A stretch of DNA of 64,000 nucleotides. Source: CAZSDP01 sp964605665. GTDB lineage: Bacteria > Planctomycetota > UBA8108 > UBA1146. The stretch spans positions 1-64,000 of the forward strand of contig CAZSDP010000016.1 in the NCBI GenBank assembly GCA_964605665.1, given 5' to 3'. The position numbers and the translations under genes were made by a program. Under the pieces are notes generated by a model. The model worked only from the letters and a program-made list of their open reading frames with translations. It was not told where the DNA came from and made no database searches. Of this stretch, positions 8,647 to 17,371 are shown piece after piece (the stretch's first letter is position 1; each line of letters begins with the position of its first letter).

Positions 8647-8873
8647 ATCGAGGCGCGGAGAGCTCCTGGGTGGGATGAATCGATCAACTGGAGAGTTGCA
8701 GAACTGGTGATTCAGATCCCCGCTCGCCGAGGAAGGCCACCCTGAAAGGCTTCGGGACGAAAGGAGCCGATTCAGTGGTAGGTTGGCAAGGCGGGAGGGG
8801 ACTTTCGGGGGGCGTTCTCAAGATCTTCCCGTGAGAGAATCGTCAGCAACGGGCGAATTCTCAACCAGCATCG

Positions 8874-8924
8874 AAAAAGCGGGTTGTCGGGGGCATCCAC
8901 ACCACGGTTTACCCGACAACCCGC
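8874..8924 (-). terminator. Terminator-like hairpin (13-bp perfect stem)
   Basis: GCGGGTTGTCGGG (8879-8891) and CCCGACAACCCGC (8912-8924) pair perfectly around a 20-base loop; on the minus strand the stem is followed directly by TTTTT. It looks like an intrinsic terminator for a minus-strand transcript, but no minus-strand gene lies upstream. It may be the 3' end of a small RNA. Confidence 0.6.
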
Positions 8925-9012
8925 AAATTTTAGATGGAGGGGCGCGACGAGGTGCTCTTACTGATGAAGTAGCTTCCCAATGCGTCAAACGCTCCCTCCG
9001 GATGGCGAAGGG

Positions 9013-9078
9013 AAAAATCAGGCAGCCGGCCTTTTCCTCTTCCAGCACACCAAAACTAACGACACTCCGGCTGCCTGA
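9013..9078 (-). terminator. Second terminator-like hairpin (12-bp perfect stem)
   Basis: TCAGGCAGCCGG (9018-9029) and CCGGCTGCCTGA (9067-9078) pair perfectly around a 37-base loop and are followed on the minus strand by TTTTT. Same orientation and layout as the hairpin about 90 bp away; both loops contain CACACCA on the plus strand. Confidence 0.6.
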
Positions 9079-9162
9079 ACTCAAATTCGAATGTCGTCCG
9101 TCGTGCTCGACGGCTCACAATCCATCGTCGCATCCGCCTCAAAATCCGACCAGCGTCAAAGT

Positions 9163-9191
9163 TTGTCACTCCGCCTCCGGCAAGCTACGAT
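9163..9191 (+). promoter_or_regulatory. Probable sigma-70 promoter of purF
   Basis: TTGTCA, 17 bp, TACGAT on the plus strand. The -35 matches at five positions and the -10 at four, with ideal spacing. The purF start codon is about 145 bp downstream. Confidence 0.45.
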
Positions 9192-9335
9192 GCGCCTCCC
9201 CACCCGGGGCCCCGGAGTTGAGTTCCCTGGCTTCTCCGCCGGTTCTATCGCAGAATCGACCCAATACAGCGGGTGAGACCAGATCGCAGTGATCGGTCAT
9301 CCAAGTCGACTTTGGAATGAATTGAGGAAACGCCG

Positions 9336-10796
9336 ATGTGCGGCTACTTCGGGATCATCGGAGCACCCAATAGCACCGTGAGCCCTGACATCTACGACGG
9401 TCTCCTCACCCTGCAGCACCGCGGACAAGACTCTGCCGGAATGGTGACCTTCGATCAGCGCTTTCACCTGAAGAAGGGGATGGGGCTCGTCGGAGATATC
9501 TTTCAGCCGAAGAATATCGAGCGCCTACAAGGCTCGATCGGTATCGGGCATGTTCGATATCCAACCTTTGGCGGTGGTAGCGCTGAAGACGCGCAACCAT
9601 TCCTGATCCATTACCCCTATGGCATCGCCATGGCGCACAATGGAAACATCACCAACTTCGACGAACTCGAACAGTATCTCACTCACGAGAAGAAAGCCCT
9701 GCTCAACTCCACTTGCGACGTCGAGGTCATCCTCAACATGTTCGCAGTGGAATTAGGACGCCGAGGCGTTCCCGAACTGACTACTGAGGTTTTGGCGGAA
9801 GCGGTCGACGGAGTCTTGGACCGAGTCCGAGGGGCCTATTCAGTCGTCGGAATCCTCGCGCACTACGGACTGATCGCTTTTCGAGATCGATTCGGAATCA
9901 GACCGATGGTGTTTGGACGCCGTACCAGCCGGGATGGCGAGATCGAATATGCCGTTGCAAGTGAGAACACGGCTCTCGACATCGTCGGGTTCGAAGTGAT
10001 CCGAGACGTGGAACCGGGAGAACTGATCGTCTTTCGACAGGGACAAGAGCCGATCCACCACCAATTGACGCGAAAAGGGCACCACCCCTGCATCTTCGAG
10101 CAGGTTTACTTCGCACGACCGGACAGTGTCATCGATGGGATCAGTGTCTACGAGACTCGACGGAAGTTCGGCGAAAAGCTCGCCGCGCGCTGGAAAGAAA
10201 CAGGAATCCCGGTCGACGTCGTGATCCCTGTTCCCGACTCGTCGTGCACCGCTGCCGGGACGATGGCTCGCACTCTCGGGGTCGAGTACCGTGAGGGGCT
10301 GGTGAAGAATCGATATATCGGGCGAACCTTCATCATGGCAGGAGATCAACAGCGTCAGTCGAGCATCCGCAGAAAGCTCAATGCCATTCCGTCGGAGTTC
10401 GAGGGGAAAGACGTCCTCCTCGTCGACGACAGCATCGTTCGCGGAAATACCTCCCGCAAGATCGTGGAGCTCGCTCGACAAGCTGGTGCGCGCAAGGTGT
10501 ATTTCGCTTCCTGCGCCCCACCCGTCAAGCACGTCTGCGTCTATGGAATCGACATGTCAACCCGCGACGAGCTTCTCGCAAGAGACCGCACCGAGGAAGA
10601 AATCTGCGAGTTCCTAGGAGCGGATTTCGTGATCTACCAAACGGTCGAAGACTTGCTCGCTGCGCCGGACGCCCCGTCGAAACCGGAGCGCTTCTGCTCC
10701 GCCTGCTTCGACGGCAAGTATCCAACTCAGGACATCACTGCGGCCAACTTTGCTCACATCGAATCCTCGCGAGCCAAACAACATAGCGGGGGATAA
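9336..10796 (+). CDS. purF: Amidophosphoribosyltransferase
   Basis: Catalyses the first committed step of purine synthesis, PRPP plus glutamine to phosphoribosylamine. The 486-residue protein begins MCGYFGIIG, so after Met removal Cys2 is the N-terminal glutaminase nucleophile with no propeptide. The Ntn-hydrolase domain has LQHRGQDSAGM, GHVRYPTFG and HNGNITN. The phosphoribosyltransferase domain carries the PRPP loop VLLVDDSIVRGNT and PVPDSSCTAA. A C-terminal cysteine pair (FCSACFDG) may belong to the Fe-S cluster set seen in Bacillus-type enzymes. It appears monocistronic behind its own promoter; the next gene is about 770 bp away. Confidence 0.97.
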   Translation: MCGYFGIIGAPNSTVSPDIYDGLLTLQHRGQDSAGMVTFDQRFHLKKGMGLVGDIFQPKNIERLQGSIGIGHVRYPTFGGGSAEDAQPFLIHYPYGIAMAHNGNITNFDELEQYLTHEKKALLNSTCDVEVILNMFAVELGRRGVPELTTEVLAEAVDGVLDRVRGAYSVVGILAHYGLIAFRDRFGIRPMVFGRRTSRDGEIEYAVASENTALDIVGFEVIRDVEPGELIVFRQGQEPIHHQLTRKGHHPCIFEQVYFARPDSVIDGISVYETRRKFGEKLAARWKETGIPVDVVIPVPDSSCTAAGTMARTLGVEYREGLVKNRYIGRTFIMAGDQQRQSSIRRKLNAIPSEFEGKDVLLVDDSIVRGNTSRKIVELARQAGARKVYFASCAPPVKHVCVYGIDMSTRDELLARDRTEEEICEFLGADFVIYQTVEDLLAAPDAPSKPERFCSACFDGKYPTQDITAANFAHIESSRAKQHSGG

Positions 10797-11564
10797 CGCG
10801 TCCTTCGCAAGTCGAGTCCATCCGTGCTCTCACCCACTCGTCCGGGAGCTCCCATCGCGATCTGCGGAGAACGCGCTCAAGGAAGCTGGCGGTCCAAGAC
10901 CCACTGCTGCAAGTCGAGCATCGGAGTTACCGAGAGCCTTGGCGGTGGTTCTTTAGCGATTGAATGAAGAGATCGAGCGCCCTCGGAACCAGTTATCTTC
11001 GCCACTTCACCCCGGTCAGTGCCTCCCCCTCTTCGGAATTCGCTCACCCGCAGATCGCCCTCTCGAGAACTGTGTCTGCCGAGCTGATGCGCCGATCTCA
11101 TTTCCAGGGCGCCACCTCCACCACAAAATCACCCCGATTCCGCTCTCCCTGTTCCCCAGAAGAGAAGATCTACCTATCGATGAAATCTGGATCCTCACCA
11201 CGTCGAGCCAAGCCAGCCAGAACTCCCAAAAATCCAAAATCAACCGAGCTGCTGACGACCACCGCAACTGTCCCCTCTTGCAGGTAGGCGCCTCGCAGCC
11301 CAGTGCTATGATTACGATCAGAGAACGGTTTGGAAGCTCCCGACCAGTCGTCGATGGGGTGGTTGCCAAGGGTCTGAGGCAACCGAAACCCGAGAGCACC
11401 GTTTTCGACTGAACAAAGCTGTATTGCCGATGCTGCGAAGTGGTTGCTTCGCGGAGTATTCCGTCAACGTTGGGAAATCCCGTACAGAACCGTGGTTTCG
11501 ATCGACGTCAGGGTCGCCCTCCCCCGGGAATTGACTCGGTAATCGCGATGAAGTGGAGAGGTCG
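10797..11564. other. Long intergenic region after purF
   Basis: No intact gene is supported over nearly 770 bp. On the minus strand between about 11300 and 11090, one frame gives gene-like stretches (LQEGTVAVVVSSSVDFGF, then after an in-frame TAG, GDFVVEVAPWK and a stop), which might be the decayed remnant of a gene. No clear terminator for purF or promoter for the next gene was recognised. Confidence 0.4.
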
Positions 11565-12254
11565 GTGAGCCCCTTGAACCACTTACTGATCGCTACCGCA
11601 CTCCAATTCGCGCTGGGTGGGACGCTCCTACTCCTCTTCCAGCGCAATCCGCTCTGGCGCCACCATCGTGTGGTTCGCCTCGTCGCTCTTTCGACGATTT
11701 TCATGGCACTCACCCTACACATCGCGGTCAGCATCTCCTTCGGCCATGCTCTGGGGGCGGTCTTCTTCAGTGTGGTGATCACGCTCTTGGCTCACCTGCC
11801 GATCGCTGCCCACCTCGTGACCCATGAGAGTGCTCTGGCAGCTCAGTCAAGTGAGCTCTCCCATACCGATGAAGGTCTCAGCTGGGTTTGGTCATTACGT
11901 CGCCGTCTCTTGATTGGGGGCGAGTCACGACGAAGACGGTTGTGGGAGAAAAAGCGCAACAAGCTACCGAATCAAGCGGTCGACCCCATCCTCAGGCTGG
12001 AACTTCTCGAGCTCTCCGTTGGCCTCGGTAAGTACGGCGAAGCGCTCTACCATGCTTATGCCCTCGACGAACTACTCCCGAAGGGGAATACCCATGCAGA
12101 GGTGATCTATCGTCGAGCACAGATTCTCGCAGAGCTCCAGCAACGACTGGCTGCGGCGCAACCGACATTGCACCGATTGATCCGTCTCTATCCTCAATCT
12201 TCAAATCGTCAAGAAGCTGAGCGACTGATCCGTCTCTACGAAGAAGCTCTCTAA
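11565..12254 (+). CDS. Membrane protein with TPR-like cytoplasmic tail
   Basis: About 229 residues from the GTG at 11565, chosen because GGAGAGG precedes it; a GTG 12 bp upstream is also possible. Three hydrophobic helices occupy roughly residues 3-25, 40-65 and 67-90 (for example LIATALQFALGGTLLLLF). The remaining soluble part is basic at first (RRRLLIGGESRRRRLWEKKR) and then helical with TPR-like spacing (GKYGEALYHAYALDELLP, AEVIYRRAQILAELQQRL, SNRQEAERLIRLYEEAL). I do not recognise the family. It stands alone, convergent with the serA-fab operon. Confidence 0.75.
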   Translation: MSPLNHLLIATALQFALGGTLLLLFQRNPLWRHHRVVRLVALSTIFMALTLHIAVSISFGHALGAVFFSVVITLLAHLPIAAHLVTHESALAAQSSELSHTDEGLSWVWSLRRRLLIGGESRRRRLWEKKRNKLPNQAVDPILRLELLELSVGLGKYGEALYHAYALDELLPKGNTHAEVIYRRAQILAELQQRLAAAQPTLHRLIRLYPQSSNRQEAERLIRLYEEAL

Positions 12255-12282
12255 TTCCGCCGAATCATCCCGTCTCTCGATG

Positions 12283-12323
12283 CAAAACCGCCCGAATCTT
12301 GCACAGAGCAAGAATCGAGCGGT
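12283..12323 (-). terminator. Intrinsic terminator of the fab-serA operon
   Basis: On the minus strand a 16-bp stem with two mismatches (12287-12302 paired to 12308-12323), a five-base loop and a following TTTT. It lies about 60 bp past the serA-like stop codon. Confidence 0.65.
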
Positions 12324-12381
12324 CTTGGAATCTCTCAATGATGCGGTCGAGCTGCGTTAGGCAGAGAGTGGAGCAACCCCC

Positions 12382-13329
12382 TCACACCACCCCGACACGA
12401 TTGCGGATTTCTCCTTCGATCAAGAAATCGCGCACCTGCTCTGCACTCATCACCCCAACATTGAGCTGCGCTTCGGCAGTCGAAGCACCGAGGTGCGGCG
12501 TGCAGATGATCTTTTCATGACCACGCAGCGGAGAATCCTCCGCCAGCGGCTCAGGCTCATAGACATCCAAGGCAGCCTGGGCAACCTTGCCGCTCTCCAC
12601 CGCCTCGATCAACCCTTCGACATCGACAACCCCGCCTCGAGCACAATTGACGATGCGAACCCCATCTTTGCAACGATCGAGGTTTTCGCGACCGATCATG
12701 CCACGGGTGGCATCGTTCAATGGAACGTGGAGCGAGATAAAGTCGGCTTTCGGCCAAAGCGCGTCCAATTCGACCCGCTCGACTCCCAATGGTGCTGTCA
12801 CATCTGCAGGGGTCACCGGATCAAAGCCGATCACGCGCATTCCCAATCCCCTGGCCTTCGTCGCAACCCCTCGACCGATCTTTCCGAGCCCGATCACCCC
12901 CAAGGTCTTGCCAGCGAGCTCGATCCCTGCGTAGGTTTTCCGGTCCCAGCGACCTTCGGCCATCGACTGATGGGCGGCCGGAGTATGACGGGCCATGGCG
13001 AACATCAATGCGATCGACTGCTCGGCAGCTGCGTTCGCATTGGCATCTGCAGTATTCATAACGACGACATCATGGCGCGCCGCGGCTTCAAGGTCGACGT
13101 TATCAACCCCGGCACCGGCGCGACAGACACACTTCAGGGAGCTCGCCCGTTCAAAGGCAGCAGCATCCACCGTTGTACCGGAACGCACGATCCAACCGTG
13201 GACCGAAGGCAGCTCAGAAGCGATCGGCTCTTGGCCTTCGAGAATCTCGAACCGCCCCGCTTCTTCCAGAATCTCGCGAACGATCGGAGGCAGCGGATCG
13301 GAGATCAAGACACGAAACTTGTCGGACAT
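12382..13329 (-). CDS. Short D-3-phosphoglycerate dehydrogenase-like enzyme
   Basis: A 315-residue NAD-dependent D-2-hydroxyacid dehydrogenase, most like SerA, which oxidises 3-phosphoglycerate in serine synthesis. Seen are the NAD fold GVIGLGKIGRGVATKARGLG, the substrate Arg in NCARGGVVD, the catalytic Glu in LDVYEPEPL and His in CTPHLGASTAEAQ. The sequence ends just after the SerA core (IRNRVGVV), with no ASB or ACT regulatory domain, so it is the short form not expected to be serine-inhibited through ACT. The ATG at 13329 has GAGGAA; an upstream TTG adds two residues. It is last in the lipid operon (68-bp gap from fabF). Confidence 0.88.
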   Translation of the reverse strand: MSDKFRVLISDPLPPIVREILEEAGRFEILEGQEPIASELPSVHGWIVRSGTTVDAAAFERASSLKCVCRAGAGVDNVDLEAAARHDVVVMNTADANANAAAEQSIALMFAMARHTPAAHQSMAEGRWDRKTYAGIELAGKTLGVIGLGKIGRGVATKARGLGMRVIGFDPVTPADVTAPLGVERVELDALWPKADFISLHVPLNDATRGMIGRENLDRCKDGVRIVNCARGGVVDVEGLIEAVESGKVAQAALDVYEPEPLAEDSPLRGHEKIICTPHLGASTAEAQLNVGVMSAEQVRDFLIEGEIRNRVGVV

Positions 13330-13397
13330 GTTCAATTCCTCACGGGCAGAGTTGGCAAAGTCGAATTTTCAGAGTTCGTCAAGGAAGCGATTTACGG

Positions 13398-14642
13398 CTA
13401 CTTCATTCGCCCCACACAGAGGCATGCATTGTGACCGCCGAAGCCGAAGCTATTCGAAATCGCAACTTCGATCTGCTCCTGGCGGGGTTCGTTCGGAACG
13501 TAATCCAGATCACAATCTGGATCTGGATCATGGTGATTGATCGTCGGCGGTACGACCCCCTGCTCGATTCCCAATGCGGTCGCTGCGAGCTCCACCGCGC
13601 CGGACGCTCCGAGACAGTGGCCAACTTGAGACTTTGTGGAACTCACCATCATCGAGTCAGCGTGACCACCGAAGACCGATCGGATTGCTCTCGATTCCAT
13701 GACGTCATTCAGAGGAGTCGACGTTCCATGAGCGTTGACATAGTTCACCGCTTCGAGAGAGCGTCCCGACTGTTCTGCTGCCTGGCGCATCGCAGACGAT
13801 GCGAGCTCCCCGTCGGGAAGTGGAGCAGCGATGTGATGGGAGTCATCGGTCATCCCAAATCCGAGGACTTCGGCGTAGATCTTTGCATTGCGAGCCTTGG
13901 CACGTTCGAGCGACTCGAAGACGAAGATCCCCGCTCCTTCGCCGAGGACAAAACCGTCTCGGCTTGCGGTGAAGGGACGAGATGCGGTCTCTGGGGAATC
14001 ATTTCGAGTGGAAAGCGCTTTCATCGCATTGAACCCGCCAATCCCGCAGGGGCAGACGCATGATTCGCTCCCCCCCGTGAGGATCACATCGGTGTGGCCT
14101 CTCGCGACCGAGTCGAACGCGAGTCCAAGCGCATGCTGAGAACTCGCACAGGCGGAAGCGGTCGCATAGTTCGGTCCCTGTAGATTGAAGCGGATCGCGA
14201 TCTGTCCCGACGCTGCGTTCATCATGATCTTCGGGATAAAGAACGGCGAAAGCCGACTCGGACCTCGATCGAGAAGCACCGAGTGTTGTTCTTCGATACC
14301 GAGTAGCCCCCCGATACCGGTGCCGGTGATGACCCCAAATCTCTGGGGATCCTCGTCCGATCCGATCTCCAGCCCCGCGTCATCCACGGCCTGCTGGCTG
14401 GCCACGAGAGCGAACTGCGTGAATCGATCGATGGTCTTCACCAGTTTTGGTTCCAGCACTCCTTCAGTGGCAAAGCCTTCCGCCTCAGATGCGAATTGGG
14501 TCTTAAATTCTGAAGCGTCAAAAGCAGTGATCGGCCCGGCGCCTGATCGTCCTTCTAGAATGCCGTTCCAGAAGGTCGTCAAGTCGCTCCCGATTGACGA
14601 CACAACGCCCATACCGGTAATCACAACTCTTTGTCGACTCAT
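13398..14642 (-). CDS. fabF: 3-oxoacyl-[acyl-carrier-protein] synthase II
   Basis: Elongating condensing enzyme of type II fatty acid synthesis. The 414-residue protein begins MSRQRVVITGMGVVSSIG, has the active-site Cys in ASACASSQHALG, the two catalytic histidines in NAHGTSTPLND and VGHCLGASGAVE, and the C-terminal SNSFGFGGHNACL. Cys-His-His is the KAS I/II triad (KAS III has Cys-His-Asn). It follows acpP in the usual acpP-fabF order but with a 328-bp gap. AGGAGA precedes the ATG. KAS II is preferred over KAS I from gene order, not from residue evidence. Confidence 0.95.
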   Translation of the reverse strand: MSRQRVVITGMGVVSSIGSDLTTFWNGILEGRSGAGPITAFDASEFKTQFASEAEGFATEGVLEPKLVKTIDRFTQFALVASQQAVDDAGLEIGSDEDPQRFGVITGTGIGGLLGIEEQHSVLLDRGPSRLSPFFIPKIMMNAASGQIAIRFNLQGPNYATASACASSQHALGLAFDSVARGHTDVILTGGSESCVCPCGIGGFNAMKALSTRNDSPETASRPFTASRDGFVLGEGAGIFVFESLERAKARNAKIYAEVLGFGMTDDSHHIAAPLPDGELASSAMRQAAEQSGRSLEAVNYVNAHGTSTPLNDVMESRAIRSVFGGHADSMMVSSTKSQVGHCLGASGAVELAATALGIEQGVVPPTINHHDPDPDCDLDYVPNEPRQEQIEVAISNSFGFGGHNACLCVGRMK

Positions 14643-14970
14643 CGTCGCTCTCCTGTTGCTGAGGTGCGAGTATCACCAGAACCTGATCGATCTCGCCCAT
14701 TCAATTCCGCTCTCAACCAAACTCCTCCAATGAAACATCTCGGTGACGGCACCGATTCTCAGCGAAGGGCTCCGTCACTCGATGAGGACAAGCGAGAGCG
14801 GATCTCATTTCTTCAAATGGTCAGGCGGGATCGCCGATCTCATCGACGACCCCGCCTCACTGCGCAGATCGAACGCACCGCAAAGAAAAAGCTGCCGCGC
14901 GATCCGCTCTCCTGCACTCCCGTTTCACGGGTCAATCCAAGAGACCCTCCGAAGAGGGCTCTCCTAGAAC
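14643..14970 (-). other. acpP-fabF spacer with two small hairpins
   Basis: Unusually long for an acpP-fabF junction. Just after the acpP stop on the minus strand lie a stem with a UUCG loop (14941-14963, CCCTC/GAGGG plus outer pairs) and a CCCGT/ACGGG hairpin (14919-14931), followed about 30 bases later by TTTTT. These could attenuate or process the transcript so that acpP mRNA exceeds fabF. No coding sequence is supported. Confidence 0.45.
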
Positions 14971-15219
14971 TCAGTTGCTGACGTCGGGATGCTTCGTGAT
15001 GTAGGCGATCGCATCACCAACGGTCTTGATTCCCTCGGCATCCTCATCGGGAATCTGCATCTTGAACTGATCCTCGAGACTCATCAGCAGTTCGACCATG
15101 TCGAGCGAGTCCGCTCCGAGGTCACCGATAAAGGTTGCTTCGTCCTTCACCTTCTCCCGGTCAACACTGAGTTTATCGGCAACAATATCTTTAACCTGGT
15201 CGGGCAGCTGGTCACTCAT
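14971..15219 (-). CDS. acpP: Acyl carrier protein
   Basis: An 82-residue acidic protein that carries growing acyl chains on 4'-phosphopantetheine. The attachment serine is in LGADSLDMVELLM, the hallmark of ACP; helix 1 (VKDIVADKLSVDREKV) and helix 3/4 (IKTVGDAIAYITKH) match the family. The start is set at MSDQLPDQ because AAGGAGAGG lies just upstream and the length is typical; the same frame stays open 56 codons further upstream, but that part is unlike ACP. Its long leader carries a possible dedicated promoter. Confidence 0.97.
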   Translation of the reverse strand: MSDQLPDQVKDIVADKLSVDREKVKDEATFIGDLGADSLDMVELLMSLEDQFKMQIPDEDAEGIKTVGDAIAYITKHPDVSN

Positions 15220-15582
15220 GCGAGCCCTCTCCTTCTGCACATCGAGCGGGGCGGAACGACCTTCAAGGGAAACCTGAAGACCGAGCCCTGCCGGTATGTT
15301 CCATCCCGGTCCCGCCGGGGCCCCCCCCGCGCGTCGTCCGGATACAAAAGACTTCAAACGTCCCCACCACCAACGATTCGCGAGCACGAAACTCGGCTCA
15401 GTCCGTTCGAGTGGGACCCGCGCCTAGCTGGGCGTATTCTAGCCCGACTGGAATCGGGATGACGAGCCCGATTTATCGGTTCAGTGCCAGCTTGTCACGG
15501 TAAAAGAGAGGGATGAAAGTCCAAAAATGGTGGAAGAGGAGGGTTTTTGCCCCTCATCACCGCTCTCCGCCCCCTGGAGAAC
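15220..15582 (-). other. fabG-acpP spacer, acpP leader
   Basis: No gene is supported. On the minus strand TCGTCA, 18 bp, TAGAAT (the -10 at 15436-15441) is a plausible internal promoter for acpP, with an inverted repeat CCCGA/TCGGG (15443-15458) between its elements that could be an operator. The leader would then be about 210 nt. Confidence 0.4.
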
Positions 15583-16317
15583 TCAGGTCGCCATTCCTCC
15601 ATCAACGCGAATCGTCTCCCCCGTGACATATCCAGCCGCATCACTGGCGAGCCAAAGTGCGGCCCCAGCCACGTCGGCAGCCGAACCGAGCCGACCGGCA
15701 GGGATCTGGGCGAGGATCTTCTCTCTGGCTTCATCGCCAAGCTCCCGAGTCATATCGGTATCGATCATCCCGGGAGCGATGGCGTTGACCGTAATCGATC
15801 GGCTCGCCACCTCTCTCGCCAGCGACTTCGTAAATCCGATGATCCCCGACTTACTCGCGGCATAGTTTCCCTGCCCCGCATTTCCGGTGAGACCGATCAC
15901 GCTCGTCACATTGATGATCCGTCCTTGCCGCTGCCGGATCATCGGTCGCAAGACCGCTTTGGAGCAGAGGAACACGCTTCGAAGATTCGTCGACAGAACT
16001 TGATCCCAGTCCTCGGACTTCATCGACATCACCAGCGTGTCGCGAGTGATCCCGGCGTTGTTCACGAGAACATCAATTCCGCCGAGGTCCTCGACGACTT
16101 TGGCGAAAGTCTCGGTCACGGAGTCTTCATCCGAGACGTCACATGCAAACGGCTGAACCTCACCGTCGAGACGACTCGCCAGCTCGTCGAGCTTGTCCTT
16201 TGATCGAGCGATCGCCGCAACTCGAGCCCCTGCACCGGCAAAGTGAGTGACGAGCTGCTCACCGATTCCGCGAGATCCACCTGTAATCACCACCCGGCGG
16301 TCTGAGAAGTTAAACAT
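15583..16317 (-). CDS. fabG: 3-oxoacyl-[acyl-carrier-protein] reductase
   Basis: NADPH-dependent short-chain dehydrogenase that reduces 3-oxoacyl-ACP. The 244-residue protein has the cofactor motif TGGSRGIG, NNAG, the catalytic Ser in NVTSVIGLTGNAGQ, the YxxxK pair in NYAASKSGIIGFTKSLA and the C-terminal GETIRVDGGM. Length and the GNAGQ.NY context are typical of FabG. The ATG at 16317 (MFNFSDRRVVIT) has GGGAAGG upstream. It lies 48 bp downstream of fabD in the same operon. Confidence 0.95.
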   Translation of the reverse strand: MFNFSDRRVVITGGSRGIGEQLVTHFAGAGARVAAIARSKDKLDELASRLDGEVQPFACDVSDEDSVTETFAKVVEDLGGIDVLVNNAGITRDTLVMSMKSEDWDQVLSTNLRSVFLCSKAVLRPMIRQRQGRIINVTSVIGLTGNAGQGNYAASKSGIIGFTKSLAREVASRSITVNAIAPGMIDTDMTRELGDEAREKILAQIPAGRLGSAADVAGAALWLASDAAGYVTGETIRVDGGMAT

Positions 16318-16365
16318 GGAAGGATTCCTTCCCTCGATCAAAGTCGGAGCGTTGTCTTAAAAAAA

Positions 16366-17313
16366 CTAGTTGGCCACAAATGCTGAAATCGAGTCGGTGT
16401 CCAGGAGCGAATCGACCGGCAATCGACGCTCAACCTGCTTGACCAGTCCAGCGATCACGCGGCCAGGTCCCGGTTCGATCACATGATTGACTCCGTCAGC
16501 GAAGAGCCGCTCGAGAGTCGGCGCCCAAAATACAGAAGACTCAATCTGACGGACAAGCCCCTCTCGAATCTTCTCCGGATCACTCACCGGTTCACCCCAA
16601 ACATTTGGGGAAAAGGGAATCTTCGGAGGACGAATCTCGAGCGACTCGAGATAAGGAACCAATCGCTTCGTTGCAGAAGCCATCAGCGGTGAGTGATACG
16701 CCCCCGCGACCTTGAGTGGAATCGCGCGTCTTGCTCCCCGCTCGGTCGCAATCTCCGCCGCTCGCTCCAGTGCCGCGAGCTCTCCAGAAACCACAATCTG
16801 GGTGCGGGCGTTGATGTTCGCAACCGCAATCACTCCCGCGCTCGAGGCTTCTGCCACAACTTCGCGCACCGCCTCGAGGTCCAGCCCCAAGATTGAAGTC
16901 ATCCCCCCAGGGGAATCGTCGCAGGCGGCTTGCATGAACTCTCCGCGCCGAACAACAACCTCCAACGCAGCCTCGAATTCGATCGCCTCGGAAAAGACCA
17001 GGGAGGAATATTCGCCGAGCGAAAGACCGGCAGTGCCCTTCGCGCGCAACAACTCACCCCCACCAGCCTCTTCAATCGCTCGACACACTGCGAGAGAGAC
17101 GACAAAGATCGCCGGCTGGCTGATCGCCGTCGTATTGAGAAGTTCCTCAGGTCCCTCGGTCGTAACCTTCAACAGATCTTCGCCGAGCAGTTCGCTCGCC
17201 TGATCAAACATCCCTCGAGCTACGGAGCAGCGATCGATCAATTCTGCGGACATGCCGATGAATTGGGCACCCTGGCCAGGGAATAGAACTGCGGTTTGTT
17301 TCTTCTCACTCAT
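16366..17313 (-). CDS. fabD: Malonyl-CoA-acyl carrier protein transacylase
   Basis: Loads malonyl groups onto ACP. The 315-residue protein shows FPGQGAQFIGM at the N-terminus, the active-site Ser in GLSLGEYSSL, Arg in VVRRGEFMQ, the catalytic His in AYHSPLM, and ANINARTQIVVSG. The start ATG at 17313 (MSEKKQTAV) has AAAGGAA; a slightly longer frame exists. It follows plsX directly (58-bp gap); the fabH gene often found between them is absent. Confidence 0.95.
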   Translation of the reverse strand: MSEKKQTAVLFPGQGAQFIGMSAELIDRCSVARGMFDQASELLGEDLLKVTTEGPEELLNTTAISQPAIFVVSLAVCRAIEEAGGGELLRAKGTAGLSLGEYSSLVFSEAIEFEAALEVVVRRGEFMQAACDDSPGGMTSILGLDLEAVREVVAEASSAGVIAVANINARTQIVVSGELAALERAAEIATERGARRAIPLKVAGAYHSPLMASATKRLVPYLESLEIRPPKIPFSPNVWGEPVSDPEKIREGLVRQIESSVFWAPTLERLFADGVNHVIEPGPGRVIAGLVKQVERRLPVDSLLDTDSISAFVAN

Positions 17314-17371
17314 CGCTTTGTTCCTTTGGACCATTCAAATGTAAACCGGTTGAGCAACGGATTGTGCACGA

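Larger units (their letters stand above)
8647..9335. other. Gene-free region upstream of purF with two large hairpins
   Basis: Divergent intergenic region between the leftward two-component pair and rightward purF. Reading frames here lack family features and I do not support any gene. It holds two perfect inverted repeats followed by T-runs on the minus strand and a probable purF promoter, listed separately. Confidence 0.6.

Noticed and set aside
8783..9292. Plus-strand frame of 169 codons upstream of purF
   Set aside because: It runs through both inverted repeats, is Ser/Pro/Arg-rich and resembles no protein.
11016..11399. Minus-strand frame with lipoprotein-like SLIVIIALGCEAP
   Set aside because: The hydrophobic stretch is short, what follows is Trp/Arg-rich and unlike a mature protein, and no ribosome site is present.
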